64,000 nt of DNA. It comes from Zelopaecilomyces penicillatus. Lineage: Eukaryota > Ascomycota > Sordariomycetes > Hypocreales > Pseudodiploosporaceae. The notes beneath the pieces are model-generated. The model was not told the origin of the DNA. It worked only from the letters and a program-made list of their open reading frames with translations, and made no database searches. How positions within the stretch are numbered: position 1 is the first letter of the stretch; every line of letters starts with the position of its first letter. Below, piece after piece: positions 11,986-24,524 of this stretch. The stretch spans positions 5,580,001 through 5,644,000 of the forward strand of contig VCCP01000001.1 of NCBI GenBank assembly GCA_005765155.1, in the 5' to 3' direction. A program made the position numbers and the translations under genes.

Positions 11986-14900
11986 CTATACTGCTTGGCT
12001 GTATCCGCTACCCAAACGCCGCTTCCCATATCTCAGATATTTTCGTAATTCATCCGCCCAAAACACTGTACTGCAGAGTAGCAGAAGCCGTATCAAATCC
12101 CCCAAGGCAATGGCTTCCGTCTGGAACACCTCCTGCAGCCAGGGGAGATAAATGACGAGTAGCTGGCCCAGCATGCTGAGAGATACCGCCCAATTAAACA
12201 GATTATTTGAGAAAAGTCCAACTTCGCCTCGCAAAATAGATTTTGATTCAGACCGACAGCTCAAAGCGTTAAACATATCAAAGAAGACGAAACATGTGAA
12301 TGTCATCGTCGTGTCTCGGCGAGTGACTATGCCATCAGCCATTTCGGAATGGTAAGTAAGCAGGGTTCCAATCATGATGATAGCCGCCGACGTTAAAACT
12401 CTAGTGATGAGTGCCCGTGTGAGCACCGGATCGTTTCGTTTCCGGGGTGGCCTGTTCATGACATCCGGGTCAACCTTCTCGACACCCAGGGACTGTGCTG
12501 GGGGCCCATCCATGATGATATCTGCGTATTTGTTAGCTTGGCGTTTGACGGAATAGAAAGAGTAAGACGCAGGCAGCTTACTGATCCATAGAATTTGCAT
12601 TGCATTCAAAGGCGTCTTAAACCCAAAGCAAGTGCAGATGAAGACGAGCGCCAAGCTCGCCGCACTGGTGCTTAATTGAAAAGTCAAGAAATTTTGGATA
12701 TTATTAAATATCCCCTTGCCCTCTTCGATAGCTCGCAAAATCGTCGAGAAATCATCATCTGTTAATATCATATCGGCGGCTTCCTTGGCAACATCTGTAC
12801 CATGGCGGCCCATAGAGATGCCAATATCGGCCCTCTTTAGCGCAGGGGCATCGTTGACACCATCACCAGTCATGGCCACTATGTCTCCTCGAGATTGAAG
12901 AGCTCTTATAATCTTCATCTTATGATCCGGGTTTGTTCGGGCAAAGATGGTTGTGTGCTGCATAGCTTGAGCAAGATCCTCGTCGGACATGCGATCCACC
13001 TCATCACCTCGAAGAACCGGCTTTACCGTTGATTGGCCTGCCGAATGCTCACTGGCAACAGCGATTGTCATACCGAGCTGCCTACCAATAGCAAGTGCCG
13101 TTGTTTCAGCGTCGCCGGTAATCATAATGACCTTGACACCACCTCGCATCAATCTCCTTATTGAGCGGCCAACTCCTGGTCTTGGAGGATCCCGCATTCC
13201 AACTAATCCTGCAAACGTAAGACCCTTGTAGATTTCCTCAGATATCTGCGAGAGCGCATTAGACCCGCCGTCTGTACCAGGCGTGCTGCTGCGTGTTCCA
13301 GTCGCGGTCGACCGATTCCGCGACGACTTAGAAACCGGCCCATTAGCAAATGCTAAAACTCGAAGGCCCTTCACGGCCATTGCCTCTGCGGCAGCAATGG
13401 CTTCATGGCGTCGTGCGGTGTCCAATACAATTTCTCGTCCATCCTTATCAAGATAGGTATCACATGCCGCTAGAACCTTTTCAATAGAGCCTTTCATATA
13501 CGCGTATTCCTTGTCGCCCTTGGAATCTGTACCAATCGTAACGCCCATCCATTTTCTCTCGGAGCTGAATGGTATTTCGCTAACCCTGGGGCCAATAGAA
13601 TCCCGTACGTCATGCTCTTTAAACTTATCGAGCAAGTCAAGCATAGCCACATCAGTTGGCTGTCCTATCCATCTGGTGTGTGTTGATACATCGTCTCGGC
13701 CAAGGGTAGATGATAGAACTGCTGATGCTGCGGCACCATTTTCTGTATATTTCTGTGCCAGTCGACCGTTATTTGCAATGTTCCCAATTCGCATGATCCG
13801 CAAGGTAGCTGGCGCCGGCTTGGCCTCAGTAACTTCGGCATCTGCCTCAAGATTGAGGGAGCCTCCTGCGCCAAAACACCACATCTGCGATGTTGTCATA
13901 TGATTCGTAGTCAAAGTTCCTATCCAAAGTCAATATTACTTTTTCACCCGCTCTGTAACTTGAAGTACGTACCTGTCTTATCAGTGCATACGACGTTGAC
14001 GGAGCCAAGGGTCTCAACTTTGGGCATTCTACGCACAATGGCATTGTGTCTGGCCATCCTGTGTACACCAAGTGCCAGTGTGACAGTAACAATGATAGGA
14101 AGACCCTCGGGGATAGCTGCAACAGCCAGTGATATAGAAATGGTGAAGATTTCCAGCAACTTTTTCCCTTGCAGCCACCCGACTAGTGAGATAAGTCCAA
14201 TCACAACGAACGACGCCTTGCTAAGTTGTGAGCCAAGTTCATCCATAGACAGTTGAAGAGGCGAGCGAGGACTTTCTGTCCCAGAGACACTTGTGGCAAT
14301 TGTGCCGAATTGTGTGTGGCCTCCAGTCGCGAAGACGATCCCTTGTCCATGCCCAGATTTGACGAGCGTACCCATGTACGCGATATTGTTGGCACTGGCG
14401 TTACTCTCAGGCTCGTCATTCTCCGCAGGAGATGGTGAAAGTGAGTTCGGACGAGGTAGCTGGAACTGTTTGAGGCCCTGTATATTTAATCCTCGCGATC
14501 GTGACTCAGGGGTGATTCTAACGGGTTTTGTTTCGCCAGTGAGATTTGATGCATCAATGGTCAGATCTGCTGCCTTCGTTACCCTGATATCTGCCGGTAT
14601 ACGATCTCCTGTCGTAAATAGCACAAGATCTCCCGGAACTAGTTGGCTAGCCATGACCTTGGACGAGGCCGCATCCAGGGTGTCTTCTACCGGCGTCTGC
14701 GTGCCTGGACTACCAACCTGATCAACAACACTTGGCGGCCATGACGGTGACTTGAGTAGGCTGGAGGATTTGTTCGCCGCACCACGAACCAAATGGGCAT
14801 GGTTGGGCACCAAGTGGTTGAGAGCTTCAATGGACTTTTCTGATCGATATTCTTGGACAAACCCGACCGAAACAACGATGGTTACGGCAACAGTAATGCT

Positions 14901-15365
14901 GACGGCATCATCCATATTTCCTAGCATCAGCGAGGTGCCGGCAGACGCTAGCAAAAGCAATATCAGGGGTTCTTGGAATTGCTTGATAAACCGCAGCCAA
15001 AGCGGCTCTGGCGCCTCATGCGGTATTTCGTTCGGACCGTAGTCGCCAAGTCTTGTCAGGGCCTCTGTGGGTGTAAGCCCCTGGGTAAGAGATGTTCGAA
15101 GTCTGGCCGCTGCCTCACTCGGGGTCATGAAGGAATACTCTTCCGCCATACCCTGCGCATAAGTTAGTATTGCGATTGCTAATTCAGATATGCCTTGACA
15201 ACTTACCCGGGCATGCGACGACGTTGTCCGGACATGTCGTGGTCTCGAATTAGATTTATCATAGTCGACAGGCTCCAAGGGGATGCCAGCGATGCTAGGC
15301 ACCCCGGTGGTGGGAAGCAAAGATTCTTTATCTGAACCGGCTTGCCCAAGCCATGGTAGCTGCAT
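11986..15365 (-). CDS. PMR1: Golgi-type Ca2+/Mn2+ P-type ATPase (PMR1/SPCA)
   Basis: Pumps Ca2+ and Mn2+ into the Golgi lumen to supply glycosylation and secretion. Exons are 15365-15207, 15152-13973, 13919-12582 and 12521-11986, giving 1070 aa. Motifs seen: actuator loop LTGETKPV, the phosphorylation site DKTGT (Asp near 444, rebuilt across intron 2), KMKIIRAL, and the hinge GDGVNDAPALKRADIG. Two membrane clusters flank the cytosolic loops, and the segment LWIN-IIMDGPPAQSLGVE, typical of PMR1, is rebuilt across intron 3. The ATG at 15365 is the first in frame; an open extension to 15431 would start with TTG. The N-terminal ~70 residues are more variable than the core. The first intron is 54 nt and has no in-frame stop. 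It is divergent from RAD21. Confidence 0.94.
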
Positions 15366-16774
15366 TGTTGCGCACACGAGAACTGCCTCAGAGATGCGAA
15401 TCGGGCATGGACATGGGAAATCAAAAGTCAAACAAAAAGCGCCGTGTCATCGAGAGGAACCAGTATGCCCGTTGTGTGGGGGTCTTGGAATGCTCTTTAT
15501 TCCGGGTTGAATATTCTTGAATGTTTCGGAACTCTCGGTGATCGATTGTTAAACTTGTCCCTCTTTCGAGACGATGACGTGCAGGTAGCTGGGCATGCGA
15601 TGTGATGATTAAGATCAGAGAATAAAATGCAAAGTGTCTCTAGAGGCGAACTCTTTAGTTGCTGTTCTAGGGAGTCAGTCGACCTAGCTAGTCAGGGAGC
15701 CAAGAAGCCTGCCCTGCCAGGGGTTGCAGGTGTCAGTGCTGGGCTTAGTTAAGCTGACACTACTGAGAAAGATAAATTACAACCAATGACAAGAGACGAG
15801 AAAGGACAATACGGGCCGCCATCCATATCTCAGGCCAGGTATTTCATGCAGGATAATTGCCGACATGTTTGAACTTATGGCTGTCGCGTCCTTGTCCCCT
15901 TTTTTATAATAGGAGTGATTCTGTCGGAGAAACTTATTTGGGCATCTAGAAACTACTGCAATGGAAGTTGACAGAGACCGTATGGAGATGACATTTGCTT
16001 CAACGATGGGGAGAAATTCGTAGGTCTCTGTAACTTGCACACCAAGAGAATTTGCTATATGCGAGGTTTAGCTTTGCAAATACACATTGAATATGTATTT
16101 ACGTGACACTTGAATACGGAGAAACCTTTCATATGCCCGGAGCTGGGGCATAAGTGCGATACCCCGTTCAAGATATCAAAATCTATGTCACTTTCTAGAC
16201 GCAGAGTGGTTAGTTGACAGCCTGGTTGCATGAGGTCACTGCTACCTGGCCTAGCAAGCCTGGCAAACCCCTGGTTCCTGTTTCAGTGGCAACGCAATCG
16301 GATCAATAGATCCTCCGGTCCTCAGCAACTAAAGTTTTGGTGTCTGATGCTGGCCGGATGGAGCCACGGTTAGCCACTCCTCCCAGCCACGCCATTTTAG
16401 CACATCCAGACAGACACCCCTCTGCACCCAGACTTCAAGTTCGCATCAACGTTCCTCCTACTCTCGCTTCGTCCTCATCGCTGCCGATACACGCCGGGCT
16501 TTGTCGCGACAAGCAAAAGTCATTTCTTGCGACCGTATTTTCTATCTTGATGAATTTGCGCCACTATTGCGCGTGAACCGGACCCGTAACACGGTTTGGG
16601 CGCTTGTTTACCCACCAAAACGCGCACCCTTGTATCGTGTTTACTCACCTCCACTCCCTCAACACGTATTCTTCGTCTGCCCCCCTCCACCTGGGCGGCG
16701 ACATCGCTTGCTAAACACTTACCTCTTGCTACCCACACCATCGATCAGTCTGCGTATCGCCGCGCGCCGATATA
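15366..16774. promoter_or_regulatory. Divergent promoter region PMR1/RAD21
   Basis: A 1.4-kb gap between opposite start codons. The RAD21 side (16380-16770) is pyrimidine-rich, as in fungal leaders, and has near-MCB words (ACGCGC at 16619-16624, GCGCGT at 16569-16574) but no exact ACGCGT. No gene is supported within it. Confidence 0.45.
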
Positions 16775-18726
16775 ATGTTCTATTCAGAGACGCTCCTCCA
16801 GAAGAGCGGGCCATTGGCCCGCGTCTGGCTATCGGCCAACCTCGAGCGCAAACTTTCGAAGAATCACATTTTGCAATCCAATGTCACCGACAGCGTGGAA
16901 GCCATCATTACACCCAACCAGGCACCGATGGCTCTGCGATTAAGTGGTCAGCTTTTGCTCGGCGTTGTTAGAATATATCAGCGCAAGACACGCTATCTTC
17001 TAGATGACTGCAACGAAGCTATGATGAAGATAAAAATGGTTTGTTTAACAAGCGCGCACAACTCTTGCAGACAGTGGCTGACTTTTTGCAGGCATTTCGA
17101 TCCAGTGGAAACAATGATCTAGCTATCAACCTACAGGTTTCTAACCGTGAGGCGCTGCTTCTCCCAGACAAAATCACGCCTTATGACAACCTTGACCTAC
17201 CTCCACCACCAGACGCCTCGTGGCTTCTTTCCCAAGTTGAAGATATGACGTCGACTCAGGTTGGCCGAAAAGGACGAGTTAGCAATAACAGAGATATCAA
17301 TCTCCAAGAAGACTTTGACAACAGCCAGTTCCTTCAAGGTGGTACTAGCCTCGACGAAGACGCCCTCGCCCCTATGGATGACCTTGAACTTGAGCTTGAT
17401 TTCGGTTTGGACATCGATGGTGGTCCCAGCCACAGTATTGAAATGGGTCGAGATGCACCAGTTGCCCGATCTATTGAGGATGACGTATTCAGCGAGTTGG
17501 ATATTATGCCACGCCAAAAGGATATGGCAGAGCGCGACGTCTCCCATGCTTTGGACCTCGATGACGGTGTTAGGATTGCAGACGCTGAAGGCGATATTCA
17601 CATGGGAGACGACGATGATTTCCAATTCAACGCTGGGGACCAGTCAGTTATTCCTGAAATGGCACCTGCTCCCGAATTCGAATTCGGCCGTGCAAGAATC
17701 TCAGAATCGCCATTATCTGACATCGATGAGCAGCTTGCTAAAGAAGTTGAGGAGGAGTACTCTCGCCACAATCATACAGATTTATACGAGCCACAGGAGG
17801 ATATGGAACTTACCCTGGTCCGACGGCCCGCACCACGGCCCAAGAAACAAAAAATAATGATGCCTGATGAAGAGATTGCATTGTCAAGCTCTCACATCAA
17901 ACAACAACAGGCCGATCGACATAATATCATCAAAACAGCATCTTTCCTCCCTCGTGACCCATTCTTAATGGCTCTGATGGAAATGCAAAAGAGTGGCGGG
18001 TTTGTGTCTTCCATCATGATGGAAGGCAGGAGTTCAGCATGGGCCCCTGAGCTGCGCGGCATGTTGTCGCTAGACGCGATGCGTAGTACGAATGAACTCA
18101 AGCGAAAGAGAGACAGTGGCATCGCCGACGTGGACAGTGACCAAGGTGGCGCCAAGTCGCCTCGTCTCGAACTGGGAGACGATACAGACTTTGCTTTCGA
18201 CGGAAACAGTCTGCACAACCAAAGCATGGCAGCTGACGGTACGATTTTGGAAATTCCTGCCGATGCGACGGCGGCTCTTGACGATGATGATCTTGAAAGA
18301 GATGGAAGCCCAATGCCAACCTTTGACGACACAACTGCCCCCCTGGTCCATCCTGAGGATAGCGGACCCGTCTCGATCGGCACTAAGCATGCCGTTCACA
18401 TTCTTCGAGACCTGTTCGGTGCTGAGGCTGCAGAGAGTGCTGAGAAGAGAAAGAAGACATCAGTTGTCTTCCAGAGCTTGTTACCAGAGAAGCGGACGAC
18501 GAAGGCAGAGGCCACCAAGATGTTCTTCGAGTGCCTGGTCCTGGCGACCAAAGATGCCATCAAGGTAGAACAAGGCTCTGCTCTGGGTGACCCCATCCGG
18601 GTGAGAGGAAAGCGTGGCCTCTGGGGAGATTGGGCTGAGCGGGAAGCTGGTGGAGAAATATCGAATCAAGACAACCCTGAAGAACACACGACTGTAATTG
18701 CCCCTGTGGTTTCTGTCGAAGCATAG
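16775..18726 (+). CDS. RAD21: Mitotic cohesin kleisin Rad21/Scc1
   Basis: Kleisin that closes the Smc1-Smc3 ring and holds sister chromatids together until separase cuts it. Exons are 16775-17038 and 17092-18726. The 53-bp phase-0 intron restores MKIKM-AFRSSGNNDLA. The product is 632 aa. The N-terminal Smc3-binding domain begins MFYSETLLQKSGPLARVWL. The middle is acidic and disordered. The C-terminal winged helix that binds Smc1 is HAVHILRDLFGAEAAE ... TTKAEATKMFFECLVLA. Residues 203-208 read SIEMGR, a good separase consensus (S-x-E-x-x-R). The N-terminal motif and length favour Rad21 over the meiotic paralogue Rec8, though Rec8 is not fully excluded. Confidence 0.93.
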
Positions 18727-19625
18727 TGCGTCCTTTCATCAACGGGAATACTTTTCCTAGCGGGTTTTTTGATAACCTGCACAAGATGTCATGTCTGCAT
18801 GTGTAAAATACAGGATTGTGCATTCTCGGGCAGCTGGGATTTTTGAATTGCCCCAGAGGCGTTGCAGGCGTTCGGGAGATACCATTGACCTTGGCGGTGC
18901 TCTGATCAGGGTAGGGTAAAAAACGACTATTTTGAACTGGATGTTGATATCAGGGCAGGCTTACCTGTGATTCTAGGAATGCGGTTGAGGTAGAGATGGT
19001 GTTTGGGAAGTACTTTGGGAAATCACTGTAATTTATTTATCAATTGGAAAATATGGACTATTCAAGAAGTCTTCTTCATATACCTCGAACTTGCCAGGGA
19101 TATGCATCATCGTTGCTGAAGCCATCCCCATTCGTTGTGTCTCTATTGAAACTATCTCGTAGGCATGGCGCAAATATCTAGGCGGGCACTGAGTGATGAT
19201 AAGCAGCCTCAACGCTGCGAAAAAATAACCAAGAGGTTGCCATTCTATCGAATAGAATATTCATAATTGTAAAATAGTACTATTAGTGGTGCCACTACAA
19301 CACCAGTACTTATCACATATTCAAGAAAGACATACTGTGGTATATTGAAGAACTCTTTGGAGGGGTCACCATTCGGTCGCATTAGCACATGGGTTATCGA
19401 CAAGACGGAAAGGAAAGCCTGTGGTGCCCCGCTACCCCCCGTCAGGTCGTCGTATCAGCTCTTGCCTAAATGCAACCAACGAAGCATCTTCATTCAACAC
19501 TTTGACAGACATCAGTGCAGCCTAGTCGCTTATTAGAAGACTTTATCTTGTTTCCTTCCTCAAGCGAAAGTCGCCCAAGCTTTGCTTTACCACACAAATC
19601 ACAACTCCACGAGTCTTTAGTTACA
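18727..19625. other. RAD21 3' region and TBCA promoter
   Basis: A 899-bp gap in which both neighbours read rightward. It is AT-rich around 19020-19340 and pyrimidine-rich just before the TBCA start (leader-like). No gene or structured RNA was recognised. Confidence 0.45.
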
Positions 19626-20116
19626 ATGCCGCCTCCATCGCCGCTGGCTATTGCGACAGGCGCCGTCAATCGTCTGCTGAAAGAGGAGCTTTCATACCAC
19701 ACAGAGCTGGCGGAACAGGAGGCACAAGTTAAAGTACTCGAGGAAAGGATCAAGAATGGCCAAGATGACGAGGAAGGCAACGGAGTGTATCTCCTAAGAC
19801 AGCAAGTAAGTAAATAATACCTTGGCAGAAATGGGCGAGTCAACTAGATTGGCCGAGGTTGTCAGAAGCACCAGAGCAGCCTCATTGTAAATCTGATGTC
19901 GATCGAACTGACAATACGTGCTACGTGTAGAAAATGGTCGTCCAGCAGACTCAGGCTGTGTTCAAGCCTTTGAGAATTCGTATTGCCGATGCAGTCGCCA
20001 AACTGGAAGACCTTGTGGCATCCGAGAAACAGAACGGCGGCAGGCCAGCAGTCGAATTGGAAAATGCAGAGGCAGCTATTGCCAAGGAAAAGGCTACTCA
20101 GCGAAGCGAGTTATAG
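19626..20116 (+). CDS. RBL2: Tubulin-specific chaperone A (cofactor A)
   Basis: Binds newly folded beta-tubulin and passes it along the tubulin folding pathway in the cytosol. Exons are 19626-19805 and 19931-20116. The 125-bp phase-0 intron has gtaagt and ..gtgtag ends. The product is 121 aa, typical of TBCA/Rbl2. It is almost entirely helical, as expected for the three-helix bundle: VNRLLKEELSYHTELAEQE in helix 1, the loop with GVYLLRQQKMVVQQT entering helix 2, and RIADAVAKLEDLV before helix 3. It converges with THO7; the stops are 188 bp apart. Confidence 0.9.
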
Positions 20117-20304
20117 AGATGTTTTGGCTGAAATGAGGGTATTGGCATTTGGCACCATGCCCCAGAAGGAAGCACACAAGGGGGTACACATGCAAGACGA
20201 ATAATGACCTATTGGAAGCCCGACAATGACCTTGTAGCAAGGGTATCTCAATTATACAATCACGCCAAGGTGATAAAAACCAGCCATGTTGCCCTTCCAA
20301 ATTC

Positions 20305-21348
20305 CTAGTTATCGACCTCCATTTTGTCCTCATTTCTCTTTGACTCGTCTCCGCCGACGAAGCTACCTTCCACATCATCCACCCTGGAATCCTCCATGTT
20401 CACATCCTCTCCAGGCTCTGCATCCGACTCGTCTCCTTGTGGTGGTGGGGAAGAAAGATCTTGACTAGAGACCCTGCTTCCATTATGAGACGGGGAACCC
20501 GCTGCTGCTGGGGGTTGAAGGCTTTCCGGTGCAGGTGTACCATGCGAAGGAGTCACTTGGCCGTTTGGGGTTACCGGTCGAGGCGTACCAGCATCGCCGC
20601 CCTCAGGCTTCAATAAGCCATCTGCATCCAGTCGCGGTGTCGCATGCCCGCTCGGTTCATGACCAGGTGTCTGGCCACCGCGTTCTCCGTCTGCATCATC
20701 ATCCGCATCTTCATTCATTCCCTCCCTCCTGTCCACTTCTTCCTTTTCATCTCTAATCTGTCGCCTCAACATCATACCCTCCTCCATGATTCTGTTGAAC
20801 TGATCTCTTCGCTCTTTCCAAGTCTCACTGTAGGTCTCACTCTCCCGCTCTAGTTCTTTGCATTCCTCTTCCAGCTTGTCCAGATTCACAATTTGATCCT
20901 CTCGCGGTCTCAGCAGGCGATTTGATGTTATCTTCTCGGCGAGCTCATCAAATTTCTTGCGCTGCGCTAGTGTTGCCTGTGCCTCTTCTAGCTGTTCCCG
21001 AAGCCTTGTGTTGTTTTCTCGCGCAGCCTGGCATTCTGCGAGGATACGCTGCTGATCCGCCTCATAACGGTCACGCTCTCGCTGATTCGCATCGTGGAGA
21101 AATTGAAGGCGAGCGATACTGCTGTCGAAAGCAGCGAAGTCGAGGGTGAGGTCTTCTTGCAGTTGGCTGCTGCTTACTTGGCTTCCGTTTCGACTCGCCT
21201 GTCTTGATTGTGTGGCGCTTTTAACGATAGATGATATTGATACAAGGCGTTTTGTGATGCGCTTGAATGGCTTCTCTTCGACATTGAGAAGACGGCTCTT
21301 GTGGAGCTCAGACTCGCCTCGCTCGTCCAACAGATCCCATGATGCCAT
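20305..21348 (-). CDS. THO complex subunit 7 (Tho7/Mft1 family)
   Basis: Component of the THO/TREX complex, which couples transcription to mRNA packaging and export in the nucleus. It is a single exon of 347 aa from an ATG at 21348. Residues ~60-215 form a long coiled coil with the THOC7 signature (RKKFDELAEKI ... WKERRDQFNRIMEEGM). The last ~130 residues are low-complexity, Pro/Gly/Asp-rich and very acidic, and are not part of the conserved domain. The assignment rests on the pattern of the coiled-coil core; fungal homologues are annotated either Tho7 or Mft1. It is divergent from the CCCH-finger gene and convergent with TBCA. Confidence 0.82.
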   Translation of the reverse strand: MASWDLLDERGESELHKSRLLNVEEKPFKRITKRLVSISSIVKSATQSRQASRNGSQVSSSQLQEDLTLDFAAFDSSIARLQFLHDANQRERDRYEADQQRILAECQAARENNTRLREQLEEAQATLAQRKKFDELAEKITSNRLLRPREDQIVNLDKLEEECKELERESETYSETWKERRDQFNRIMEEGMMLRRQIRDEKEEVDRREGMNEDADDDADGERGGQTPGHEPSGHATPRLDADGLLKPEGGDAGTPRPVTPNGQVTPSHGTPAPESLQPPAAAGSPSHNGSRVSSQDLSSPPPQGDESDAEPGEDVNMEDSRVDDVEGSFVGGDESKRNEDKMEVDN

Positions 21349-21834
21349 GATTCACGTGCTAGTAGTTGTATCTCCAATCAGAAGATCCCCGAGCCAAGTA
21401 AGAAGAGCAACTCCCAGGGCAATTGCGGTTGCTATAGCGCGTTGAGGGCGTCGTTGTTAATATGGAAGCTTCCAGTTATGACAGAGCATTTCGTGGTTTC
21501 CAGAAAAAGGATGTTGCATTGTCACCAGCCATGCCAATTGGAACGCCACTTGCAGTGCAAGTATTCAATGGCTTGTGACTACCTCGTAGTGAGCTGGCCA
21601 ATCGTAGCGCGATCTGTGAATGCTGACTAAACCTGGCCCACTCCTAAATCCAGTGCTATCCATTCGTGATGATAACATCCATCTACAGAGTCCTGGGTGC
21701 TCCACCTTCCATCTTCGAAGCAACAACCAAGACGTCGCTCGGGATCCATTCGTCAATTTACGCCAGTTTTAGTTCTATGTTGTATGCGCAAGAAATCGCG
21801 CAATAATACGCCTTGTTTCCAAGCTATCGCAATA
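21349..21834. promoter_or_regulatory. Divergent promoter THO7 / CCCH-finger gene
   Basis: A 486-bp gap between opposite start codons of two predicted nuclear RNA-processing genes. I see no specific binding motif that I would defend. Confidence 0.45.
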
Positions 21835-23393
21835 ATGTCTGAAGAAGACAAAGAACTGCTGGCTCGCATTAGCCAACTCGCTGGTATTACCTTCATTTGA
21901 GTTGCTGTCATTTCTTGCTGCTAACATTTGTAGGCCAAATAAATCGACACAAGAATCAACAGGCTGGTAGCCAACCTGTCCAACCTCATCACCCAGCGCC
22001 TCACCGTCGTATGTCGACCCCAAAGTTGCGATGTATAAGCTGTATTGACTAGATCGAGGCAATGTCTATCGTCAAACAGGCGCCCCATACCATGGACGAG
22101 GAGGACATAGGGGTGGACGGCCGCCCGCTGTTCATCGTCACCGAACACTTCACCTCAATCAGTCGAATTCAGGAACATCGACTCCTAACGAGCCGAGTTC
22201 TACTCCGACAGCATCGGGATGGGTATCGAAAACCGATCGCCACCGCCAACTTATCAATGTGAACGTTTTTGAGAAGGAAAGCCAAAATAGATCAAAGGCG
22301 ATAGAGGAGACTCGTCAGCGCAAACTAAAAGATCGGCGCAACCATGAGAAATCTAGCCTGAAAGACTTTTTGCGACACCAAGCAAATCATTCTGGGCCCG
22401 TAACTACTGGCTCAAATTCAACCGCGGGCGCTAACGAGATTATGATTGGCAGTGTCCGATTCCACGTTCTAAATGGAGGCAAGAAGCTTGTTAAAGCTGC
22501 CGGTAAGTTGAAGATGATGGTTGAATGCAACATTCCCCCACTCACTGCGACAGATGACCGTAACTCTGCGTCTGCCACACCCAAGACAACTGTTATTTCA
22601 GGTGTCAAGTTTCGCCGTACAAAGACCGGAAATCTTGTGCCGGACAGAATTATTCAACATCACCGGTATGTTGACAGTTAGCCTCCACACCAACACTACT
22701 CTAACATTTCTAGTCGATCTGGTGTGGTCAAGAAGGTGAATCAACGATGCAAGATATTTTCAACGACTGGTAATTAAGCAATCCAAACTTTGAGTGACTA
22801 ACTGCCTGGTGTTATTACATCCAGTATGTATTGGCCACAACTGACATTAGATGTATCTAGGTTCTTGCCCGAAAGGTCCTTCTTGCCGTTTTATACATGA
22901 CCCTGACAAGGTAGCTCTTTGCAAGGACTTCCTAAAGGATGGGAAATGCCTCAACGGCGAGTCTTGCGATTTATCTCATGATTTCACCCCTGAACGTGTC
23001 CCCAATTGCTTGCACTATGCCAAAGGAAATTGCACCAAACCAGACTGTCCCTTTACTCACTCTCAGGCTCTCCCAAGTGCTCCTGTTTGTGAGGCATTTG
23101 GATTTAACAATTACTGTGACAAAGGGGCATGCTGCACCGAACGCCACGTTTTTGAGTGTCCCAATTTCAGCAATGCTGGTGTTTGTAAAATCAGGGGATG
23201 TAAGCTCCTACATCGAGAAAGGGCAAGCGTCCTTCGCAATTTGGCCAAGCAGGAAAATGGAGACGAGGACCTTTCCAGCGATGATGAGTCGGTTGATTCT
23301 GATGATATCGATTCAGATGAGGTAGCCGAATTTATCGAAGCAGAGTCAGATGACTCCGACTATAACAATGCCGACGACTTCATCCCACTCTAA
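21835..23393 (+). CDS. Five-CCCH zinc-finger protein, ZC3H3/Red5-like
   Basis: Probable nuclear RNA-processing factor. Exons are 21835-21883, 21934-22008, 22059-22665, 22714-22769 and 22861-23393, giving 439 aa. The N terminus MSEEDKELLARISQLAG-QINRHKNQQ is spliced from exon 1 to exon 2. A Gly/Arg/Pro-rich region follows. Five tandem CCCH fingers occupy about residues 256-376; the first is C256-x8-C265-x5-C271-x3-H275 and is rebuilt across intron 4. The tail is a run of acidic and Ser residues. Five fingers plus this N-terminal motif match the ZC3H3 family (mammalian mRNA export/polyadenylation; fission yeast Red5 in RNA decay); the function here is inferred. The third exon has two possible in-frame acceptors, six bases apart. 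Confidence 0.85.
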
Positions 23394-24524
23394 TTTACTT
23401 TACAGCTGCCGTATATTTGAATTTTACTTTGGACAAAAAGAATTGGGGGTGGGGAGCGACTAGATGTGGACTTTATAGGATCAACTTCCTTCCACCTTTA
23501 TGGTATTCTTGTGTTTTGGCGTTGTCTGGCATCATACCCAGGCCGAAGACTCACGGCGTTATAAGGGCTTCTATCTGGGCGGTAGCGTGCCATTTGATGA
23601 TTCCCATTCGCAAAGATTCCCTCCCACATACATCTTTCAGATTACAAGAGTAATCACAAGATCAAACAGGGAAAAGAAGATATCCATACTAAAAGCAGAG
23701 GTAGCAGATACAATGGGAGAGTAAAAAAAATCGCAATAAAGGAGTGATTAGAAAAATAGGAAAAAAGAATGAATGAAATCGATCTCCTTATCTGTTAATA
23801 CCTGTGCCATTATAACCAAAAGAGGTATGCCTTGTAGCAGCCCAAATTGATTCAGGTGTCCTTGAAACATCAATCGACTTCTCCCACCCCCACCTCACCC
23901 CTCCTTCGTAACCCTCCCCCCACCATTAAGATATCTTGTAATAGCATTTTGTGCATAGAACTGCGCCGTATGAAGCAATAAGTTACCTACCTTCAGAGAC
24001 CTTTGCGGAAGTACTACTATGTATAGAAAGGTAAGAACCGTAAATGCCTTGATAACGTCGAAATTTACTGCTACCAACCCATTCAGTAATACTCCTTTGA
24101 CCAAATGATGTTGCCTTTGTACTGTACCTGAACAGTAGCGCGGCACTTGCCATAGGATTTAAGACAAAGGCAGTCACAGACTCACAACACTTTAGCCGCC
24201 GTGCTGTCTTCCCCCCTGCCCACCATACGTAACTGCCTATTGCTGCCGCGCAAAACATAAGCCTACCTTTGGCAGTCTGCCTTGCTCATGACCTCTTGAC
24301 AGGGTGGGATTGCGCGTATTTATATCAAGTTGGATTGTCAGGCTTGCACTGCCTCCCTCTTTCGCCAGGTTCAGCCGCGCCTATTCAACAGCTTACTAAC
24401 TGTATGCGCCACCAGCGAACACCCTGAATCCGCTTGTCTGTATTATCTGGAAATTGCGCCGTATTTCATACCTTTGTCATCTACGAGTCTGTAAGCCTGC
24501 AAACTGCAGGAACAACATCTCAAA
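23394..24524. other. Intergenic region with CCCH-gene 3' UTR and Sel1-gene promoter
   Basis: A 1.13-kb gap between two rightward genes. It has purine-rich AT-rich sequence at 23640-23780 and a C-run at 23880-23930. No gene is supported on either strand. Confidence 0.45.

Noticed and set aside
15366..15431. Longer N terminus for PMR1
   Set aside because: The extension would need a TTG start. The ATG at 15365 has A at -3 and is preferred.
11986..23393. Functional gene cluster linking the Golgi genes or the RNA-processing genes
   Set aside because: Neighbours have separate promoters, mixed strands and unrelated core roles. This looks like ordinary housekeeping synteny.
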